From Tolypothrix campylonemoides VB511288 (GTDB taxonomy: Bacteria > Cyanobacteriota > Cyanobacteriia > Cyanobacteriales > Nostocaceae): a stretch of DNA of 64,000 nt. Every line of letters starts with the position of its first letter. The first letter of the stretch is position 1. The translations under genes were made by a program, and so were the position numbers. The stretch is from assembly GCA_000828075.3 (NCBI GenBank), contig JXCB02000001.1, positions 1 through 64,000 on the forward strand. Reading direction: 5' to 3'. Positions 59,709-64,000 of the stretch are shown here, in pieces. The notes below the pieces were generated by a model, which saw only the letters and a list, made by a program, of their open reading frames with translations, had not been told where the DNA came from and did not search any database.

Positions 59709-60596
59709 ATGGGTTGGCTGTTGTTACGTAAAAGCCCAAGAACTGCTCACAATTGGATTGTTTTACTTGGTCTTGTCGTAGGGCTGTGGTATCTATCTAC
59801 TTGGTTGGGAATTGTACTCAGTTTGGTTGTTCGCGGTGCTGCCTTTGCTTTTCTTGTTTTTCTAGCTACTTATCTGGCTATACATGAGTTATGGCAACAG
59901 CGAAATCACCTTGCTAAGCTAACTGCTCCTATCAAACAGAGGCGACTAGGTCACATCATCATTCTACTTAGCGTGTGTCTTTTTCCGTTCTGTCGTTTCT
60001 CCGTCTTATCACAGGCTCTACTTTGGTTTTCGATCTTAGTTGGGATTGCTTTAAGTTCTTGGGGTGTCAGTTTTTTTAAGAAATATTTGCACCTGACCTT
60101 CTTGGTACTCCTGGGCGTACATCCAACACCAAACTACTTTATAGAGTCTCTGTCAAGATCTGTGAATTACCACAAAAGTTTAGAGCAATTGATGGCTTGG
60201 AGCAGTAGTCTATCACTTCAAGCGATCGGTCAGTCCGCAACTTCAACTCATAATATTATCTATTTAGGCACAGGTGCAATCCAAGTAGAGTGGGGTTGTA
60301 CTGGCACGGATATGGCTATTACTATGGCTGTAACTAGCTTGTTATTGGGCTTATTTTTTAAGCAAAGCTGGTTGCAAACAGTAGGATTGGTTATTCTAGG
60401 GATTACTCTAGCTTTTGTTTTGAATGTACCCCGAATTATGTTACTAGCTTTGGCAAATTCCTTTTGGGGGAAAGAATCATTTGAATTCTGGCACGGTGCA
60501 TGGGGCGGACAAATTTTCTCAACAATTCTCTTCACAATTTACTACTATGTAGTCAAGAATATTTTTTCCGAGCACTTCACCAAATCATCGGTTTGA
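59709..60596 (+). CDS. Exosortase (cyanoexosortase type)
   Basis: The 295-aa membrane protein has about eight segments and carries the three residues expected of exosortases: C197 in WGCTGTD, R242 in NVPRIML and H262 in FWHGAWG. Exosortases cleave C-terminal sorting signals such as PEP-CTERM or PTPA-CTERM and probably attach the protein to a surface glycan. The adjacent small PTPA-CTERM protein is a natural substrate, and only this pair is seen in the window. The ATG at 59709 was chosen for its AGG-rich upstream sequence. I cannot say which cyanoexosortase subfamily it is. Confidence 0.88.
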   Translation: MGWLLLRKSPRTAHNWIVLLGLVVGLWYLSTWLGIVLSLVVRGAAFAFLVFLATYLAIHELWQQRNHLAKLTAPIKQRRLGHIIILLSVCLFPFCRFSVLSQALLWFSILVGIALSSWGVSFFKKYLHLTFLVLLGVHPTPNYFIESLSRSVNYHKSLEQLMAWSSSLSLQAIGQSATSTHNIIYLGTGAIQVEWGCTGTDMAITMAVTSLLLGLFFKQSWLQTVGLVILGITLAFVLNVPRIMLLALANSFWGKESFEFWHGAWGGQIFSTILFTIYYYVVKNIFSEHFTKSSV

Positions 60597-60664
60597 TAAT
60601 AGAATGGTTTGTGAACTCAGGTGTTGCACCATTCTCGATAAGAGCCAGAGGCTCTAATATCAAA

Positions 60665-60687
60665 GTTACCAGGTTGAACCTGGTAAC
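60665..60687. terminator. Perfect palindrome between convergent exosortase and PAP2 genes
   Basis: GTTACCAGGTT, one base, AACCTGGTAAC. It lies about 70 bases after the exosortase stop and about 65 bases from the PAP2 stop, so it may terminate both. There is no T run. Confidence 0.5.
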
Positions 60688-60752
60688 GAGGGTTTGGAGG
60701 CTTCGCCGACTCAGTGTTGCAACTCTTGCAAGATCTCTGTATAGCGACTGGA

Positions 60753-61433
60753 TCATCGCCAAAGCCGGATAATGAGACTGACGCCAACTGCCCAGCCAAC
60801 TGATACCATCCAGCCTGCCAAAATATCGCTGGGATAATGCACTCCCAGGTACAGCCGCGTCCAACCGATAACCAAGACAAAAATTGCCCCGACAATCAAA
60901 ACCAACCAGCGCCATCGGCTACCCCAAGTTAAAATGACTAAGACTGCTACGAGGGTCATGCTTGACATTGCATGACCGCTAGGAAATCCGTAGTCAAATT
61001 CTGGTGCAGGTGATTCCCATAAATGGGGACGGACTCGATGCAGCAGTACTTTTGCTGTCCGGTTGATAATGATGCTACCCAGTAAGGTGACTATCAGATA
61101 AGTGAGCGATCGCCACCGTCGGCGGTTAAATAGCACTAGCGCAGTGACAGTAGCAATCGGAAACACACCCCAAAACACACCCAACTTAGTCAGCATTGTT
61201 ACCACAACGTCCAGTTGAGGATTGGCTGTGCTGTGAACTGCCAATAGTAAGGGTACATCCCACGGGAAGCCACCTTGATTCTCCCAAACATCCTCTGCCA
61301 GTTCCCCAAAAACCTGCAAAGGTAAAAAGACTCCCAGCAAGAGCAGCAGCAGCTTACGCCAATGGGTAATCAGCAGTTGCTGGACAAATCTGAAAAAAGA
61401 TTGCAAAAGCTGCCAGAGTCGTGCGGTGAACAT
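60753..61433 (-). CDS. PAP2-superfamily membrane phosphatase
   Basis: The 226-aa integral membrane protein has the three PAP2 motifs: KVLLHRVRP, FPSGHAMS, and TRLYLGVHYPSD. The likely substrates are isoprenyl or phosphatidyl phosphates such as undecaprenyl pyrophosphate, dephosphorylated on the outer face of the cytoplasmic membrane. It converges with the exosortase gene. Whether the two work together is unknown; both could touch lipid-linked glycans. Confidence 0.88.
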   Translation of the reverse strand: MFTARLWQLLQSFFRFVQQLLITHWRKLLLLLLGVFLPLQVFGELAEDVWENQGGFPWDVPLLLAVHSTANPQLDVVVTMLTKLGVFWGVFPIATVTALVLFNRRRWRSLTYLIVTLLGSIIINRTAKVLLHRVRPHLWESPAPEFDYGFPSGHAMSSMTLVAVLVILTWGSRWRWLVLIVGAIFVLVIGWTRLYLGVHYPSDILAGWMVSVGWAVGVSLIIRLWR

Positions 61434-61578
61434 TTTTTCTAATCAAAAAATGCCTAAAAACAAGTTTAACTATGAAGCTTTGAAAACTGTCCTCAAGACC
61501 AGAGAATTTCCGGAACCCTAGAGAAAAAACCAGTAGTCCTATATCAAGAAGAACTTTAAAAACAAAAGGGGTTAAACA

Positions 61579-61674
61579 ATGTTCACTAACGTGGCTTTGA
61601 TTGCTTTCGTAATTCTGTCTGCGCCTGTTATCTGCCGTGCAACAGAAGTCAAAAACACCAGAAGAACTAAGTGA
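61579..61674 (+). CDS. 31-aa putative single-pass membrane peptide
   Basis: An ATG with AGGGG seven bases upstream opens a 31-codon frame, MFTNVALIAFVILSAPVICR followed by ATEVKNTRRTK and TGA. The first 18 residues form a hydrophobic segment and the tail is basic. It has the size of small photosystem-type subunits, but I recognise no specific one. The surrounding 61434-61770 interval is otherwise non-coding apart from the hairpin at 61720. Confidence 0.4.
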   Translation: MFTNVALIAFVILSAPVICRATEVKNTRRTK

Positions 61675-61719
61675 ATATTCATCTAATATATAGCAATCCT
61701 AAATCATTGCTAAACAACA

Positions 61720-61752
61720 AGATTCCCGACTTCTTTAAGAAGTCGGGAATCT
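61720..61752. terminator. Strong intrinsic-type hairpin after DUF3386
   Basis: AGATTCCCGACTTCTT, one base, and its exact complement form a 16-bp stem. It lies about 20 bases after the DUF3386 stop on that strand, and about 45 bases after the 31-aa frame on the other, so it may serve both. Confidence 0.65.
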
Positions 61753-61770
61753 GATTCATTTGCACTACAA

Positions 61771-62427
61771 TTAAGCAGCAACAGGCTCCAACAACTGAAT
61801 GTTGGAAAAGATAATTTCCTGAATGGATGTTTTTCCTTCTGTTTCGGTGCGAATTTCTCGACGATTTAGGATGAAGTAATCACCAACCTTTTCGTACTCG
61901 TCTGTAAACTCGCTTCTTCCACCCTTTTGTTCGCCCGTTTTCGGGTCGTGGTAAACAGAGTCATATTGATGAGACAGGTAGCCTTCTCCTGTATCGTGAC
62001 TGCTGAAGGTGTCAATCGTCACAACAACATTGTGGATATGACGGTGGACGTGGCTCACTTCATTGTTACGGACTTTGTAGCGATCGCCTTCGGACTTACC
62101 GCCTAAAAGAATCTCAACAGCACCCGTTTCGTCAGTTGCACCATAGCGAAATGTATTTGCGCCGTGGGTTTCTTCAAAAGAGCGACGAATGCGGTGAATC
62201 GCAATTTCCCATGCTTGATTGTTAATGAACTGCTTCGCCTGCTCGTCTTCTACCTCAAAAACTTCCGCTTTGAGATTCGAGTTGATGCGAATTTTCCCTG
62301 TAAACACCTGTTCATCCTGCTTATAGGTGACATCTGCGGTGTAACCAGGGAAGTTTTTCTCCCAAGTGTAACGATTTTCGTAAGCAGCACGAAAAAGTTC
62401 TTGAGCAGAAACTTGTGTTGCTGTCAT
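61771..62427 (-). CDS. DUF3386 protein
   Basis: A soluble 218-aa protein of the cyanobacteria/plastid-wide DUF3386 family, with AYENRYTWEKNFPGYTADV, FTGKIRIN and DTGEGYLSHQYDSVYHDP. Its function is not established. No signal peptide is visible. The ATG at 62427 is preceded by AGGAG; a longer in-frame extension to 62526 overlaps the divergent regulator's promoter and is unlikely. The 101-bp divergent spacer suggests the GAF-LuxR regulator next door may control it. Confidence 0.88.
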   Translation of the reverse strand: MTATQVSAQELFRAAYENRYTWEKNFPGYTADVTYKQDEQVFTGKIRINSNLKAEVFEVEDEQAKQFINNQAWEIAIHRIRRSFEETHGANTFRYGATDETGAVEILLGGKSEGDRYKVRNNEVSHVHRHIHNVVVTIDTFSSHDTGEGYLSHQYDSVYHDPKTGEQKGGRSEFTDEYEKVGDYFILNRREIRTETEGKTSIQEIIFSNIQLLEPVAA

Positions 62428-62528
62428 TGTGTCTCCTATTGTCACCTGTTGTGTTAGCTTTTTACCTTTGCTGCTATTAGCATAGAAGTAATTATGAAGT
62501 TTCGCATAGACCCCAAGTGGGTACACCT

Positions 62529-63209
62529 ATGGTTAAATCTCTTCAAACTGTATTTCATGAAATAGCTTCTGTCAGCGATGAGCAAGAACTACGACGAGCT
62601 CTGATAGATACAGTGGCGGAGTATTTTGGCGTGCAGCGTTGGGGTCTCTATCTGCTGGATGAACCTTTCCCCCCACAGATAGATGCTCAAGATGTGCCGG
62701 GTGTGTGTATGGAAAGCAATCCGGTTGGGCGCTTCGTCGTTGAACGTCATGCTCCTGTTCACGAGCAATTGGTGTTACCAACAGGAGATTGGAAGCATTT
62801 TTGCTCGCGCCATGACCATGAACACGTCATGAGTGGACCAATTGTGTGTGATGGTCGTCTTGTCGGAACGCTTAACCTCGCCCGTGAGCATGGTACTGCT
62901 GCTTTTAACGTCAATGATCTCGCTGACATGAGTGCTTTATGCCTTCATGTTTCCGCAAAACTCGCCACCCTACGCGCGAAACCAAAAACATCTCTTTGTC
63001 CGTTAGCAAGTCGTCTGACTCCCCGAGAATTAGAAATTGCTGAGTTGGTGGCGCGGGGGTTAACGAATGCGGAAATTGGCGAAAAACTTTGGATCACACA
63101 AAATTCTGTCAAACAAGCGCTCAAACGGATGTTTCGTAAGCTGGGAGTTTCAGCACGTGCTGAAATGGTGGCAAAACTGCAAGATAGTTTGGGAGCGGTT
63201 GTGAGTTGA
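62529..63209 (+). CDS. LuxR-family regulator with an N-terminal GAF-like domain
   Basis: Residues about 5-145 look like a GAF sensor domain (LIDTVAEYFGVQRWGLYLLD, GPIVCDGRLVGTLNLARE). The C-terminus is a LuxR/FixJ helix-turn-helix (LTPRELEIAELVARGLTNAE, then IGEKLWITQNSVKQALKRMF). A cluster of His and Cys (CSRHDHEHV) in the sensor domain could bind a metal or haem (inference). The ATG at 62529 is chosen over an in-frame GTG at 62517. It is divergent from DUF3386. Confidence 0.88.
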   Translation: MVKSLQTVFHEIASVSDEQELRRALIDTVAEYFGVQRWGLYLLDEPFPPQIDAQDVPGVCMESNPVGRFVVERHAPVHEQLVLPTGDWKHFCSRHDHEHVMSGPIVCDGRLVGTLNLAREHGTAAFNVNDLADMSALCLHVSAKLATLRAKPKTSLCPLASRLTPRELEIAELVARGLTNAEIGEKLWITQNSVKQALKRMFRKLGVSARAEMVAKLQDSLGAVVS

Positions 63210-63318
63210 TGGTTAACTAGACTTTTTGCATAAATATTTTTTGTTACGTCTTTTCATCTTCCAAGAACAAACAGCGTGTTAAATTAGTCGATGTAGATAC
63301 GTTAAGGTTTTACAAACC

Positions 63319-63525
63319 ATGACTTTCAGTGATGTGGTTGAGGCAATCAAAAGTCTTTCCACTGACGAAAAGCAAGAAATTCAACTGCTACTGAAGCAGT
63401 ATCTCCGCGAAGAACGTCGCGAAGAGATCCATAGGAACTTAAAGTCAGCGCAGGTTGAGCAGCAAAAAGGGGAACTAAAGTTTTCTTCCAATATTAATGA
63501 ACTGAGACAACTACTAGAGGAATAA
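63319..63525 (+). CDS. Antitoxin of a type II toxin-antitoxin pair
   Basis: The 68-aa acidic/helical protein (MTFSDVVEAIKSLSTDEKQE, then LLLKQYLREERREEIHRN) has the layout of small addiction-module antitoxins. It ends 2 bp before the start of a RelE/ParE-type toxin gene. The upstream interval from 63210 should hold the promoter, which the antitoxin may repress. Confidence 0.8.
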   Translation: MTFSDVVEAIKSLSTDEKQEIQLLLKQYLREERREEIHRNLKSAQVEQQKGELKFSSNINELRQLLEE

Positions 63526-63527
63526 TA

Positions 63528-63794
63528 GTGGAAGTCAGTTTCAGTTCCTCATTCAAGCGTGCTTTCAAAAAGCGTATTAAAGGCAATGTAGATTTGGAAG
63601 GGAGATTTTGGCAGAAATTGGAGCAGTTCACAATTGATCCATTTGATCCGAGCTTGAAAACGCACAAACTATCAGGAAAACTTAAGGATCTGTGGAGTTT
63701 TAGCATAGACTACGATGAGAGAGTATTGTTCTACTTCGCAGAAGATGCAAAAGCTGTGTTTGTAGATATTGGCAGTCATGATGAAGTGTACTGA
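63528..63794 (+). CDS. RelE/ParE-superfamily toxin (YafQ/mRNA-interferase type)
   Basis: The 88-aa basic protein has the RelE-like pattern SFKRAFKKRIKGN, HKLSGKLKDLWSFSI and DYDERVLFYF, ending VDIGSHDEVY. That end matches the His-containing C-terminus of YafQ/YoeB-type mRNases. A GTG start at 63528 lies two bases after the antitoxin stop. It probably cleaves mRNA on ribosomes; a gyrase-poisoning ParE-type role is less likely. Confidence 0.82.
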   Translation: MEVSFSSSFKRAFKKRIKGNVDLEGRFWQKLEQFTIDPFDPSLKTHKLSGKLKDLWSFSIDYDERVLFYFAEDAKAVFVDIGSHDEVY

Positions 63795-63917
63795 GTAGTA
63801 AAAATCACTTCAGGAATATAGATGACCTGAGCAAAACAGATTTCTCTGATGGGGAGAATTCAGGAGTCGGAAAAGATAATATTCTGACTCCTGAGTGCTG
63901 AGTTCTGACTCCTCTTG

Positions 63918-64000
63918 TTAAGATTCCCGTCCAGGTGCCCAAGTATCACGCCATTTCACAGTTCCTTCTTTGGCAATCACCCAGCGGCGATTCATCAAAT
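63918..64000 (-). CDS. C-terminal end of a gene running off the window
   Basis: The last 26 codons of a minus-strand frame read ...MNRRWVIAKEGTVKWRDTWA, then PGRES and TAA. The frame is open at the window edge. The family cannot be told from this piece. Confidence 0.45.
   Translation of the reverse strand, partial: LMNRRWVIAKEGTVKWRDTWAPGRES

Noticed and set aside
1-64000. tRNA or rRNA genes
   Set aside because: Reading for the TTCGA-type T-arm and CCA ends gave no sequence with a plausible cloverleaf, and no conserved rRNA segment was seen. A tRNAscan run would settle it.

Overview
The window looks like chromosomal DNA of a filamentous, probably heterocyst-forming cyanobacterium (Nostoc, Scytonema, Tolypothrix or Calothrix type). 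Supporting signs are many HIP1 palindromes (GCGATCGC), heptamer short tandem repeats between genes, several dispersed palindromic repeats, and genes typical of the group: a cyanobacterial Hfq next to dapF, a SigG-like ECF sigma/anti-sigma pair, a ComFB protein, DUF3102 and DUF3386 proteins, a cyanobacterial exosortase and a CHASE2 kinase. No tRNA, rRNA or CRISPR array was found.

1-6.5 kb is a mobile-element pile-up. A complete 4,956-bp Tn7-like element (fused TnsA-TnsB, TnsC and TniQ, with no cargo and no CRISPR parts) begins exactly at base 1. It sits in a fragment of an NRPS condensation domain. That fragment is cut on its other side by a frameshifted IS630-family element, beyond which lies an unrelated ShlB-type secretion-protein fragment. 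6.8-8.5 kb holds a cyanobacterial hypothetical protein and non-coding repeats.

8.5-33.6 kb, all on the minus strand, is a lipopeptide biosynthetic cluster. The first protein (3,888 aa) reads FAAL-ACP-KS-AT-ACP-aminotransferase-C-A-PCP-E. The second (1,104 aa) is C-A-PCP, the third is a lysine-2,3-aminomutase-like radical SAM enzyme, and the fourth (1,848 aa) is C-A(with embedded methyltransferase)-PCP-reductase. An MFS exporter and relics of a thioesterase and a second exporter lie downstream. Read colinearly, this predicts a beta-amino fatty acid joined to D-Asn, then a residue that may be a beta-amino acid, then a methylated Tyr released as an aldehyde or alcohol. The beta-amino start resembles iturin logic, but the whole assembly line matches no compound I can name. 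MITE-like repeats ending in AGGACTTACGCA or variants punctuate the cluster. Just upstream is an ACP fused to the C-terminal domain of a type ISP restriction-modification enzyme.

35-44 kb holds a DUF3102 protein, a response regulator with a CHASE2 histidine kinase, and a phosphonate-type ABC transporter operon (phnD, a GNAT gene, phnC, and a double-length phnE carrying an in-frame palindromic repeat insertion). 44-64 kb is largely core genome: leuS, a gamma-glutamylcyclotransferase-like gene, sigma/anti-sigma, an L,D-transpeptidase, comFB, an M23 peptidase, a Kef-type antiporter, hfq, dapF, a MocR regulator, a PTPA-CTERM protein followed by an exosortase, a PAP2 phosphatase, DUF3386, a GAF-LuxR regulator and a type II toxin-antitoxin pair.

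Residue positions marked 'about' are estimates from base coordinates. Adenylation codes and family calls come from reading and memory, not from database searches.
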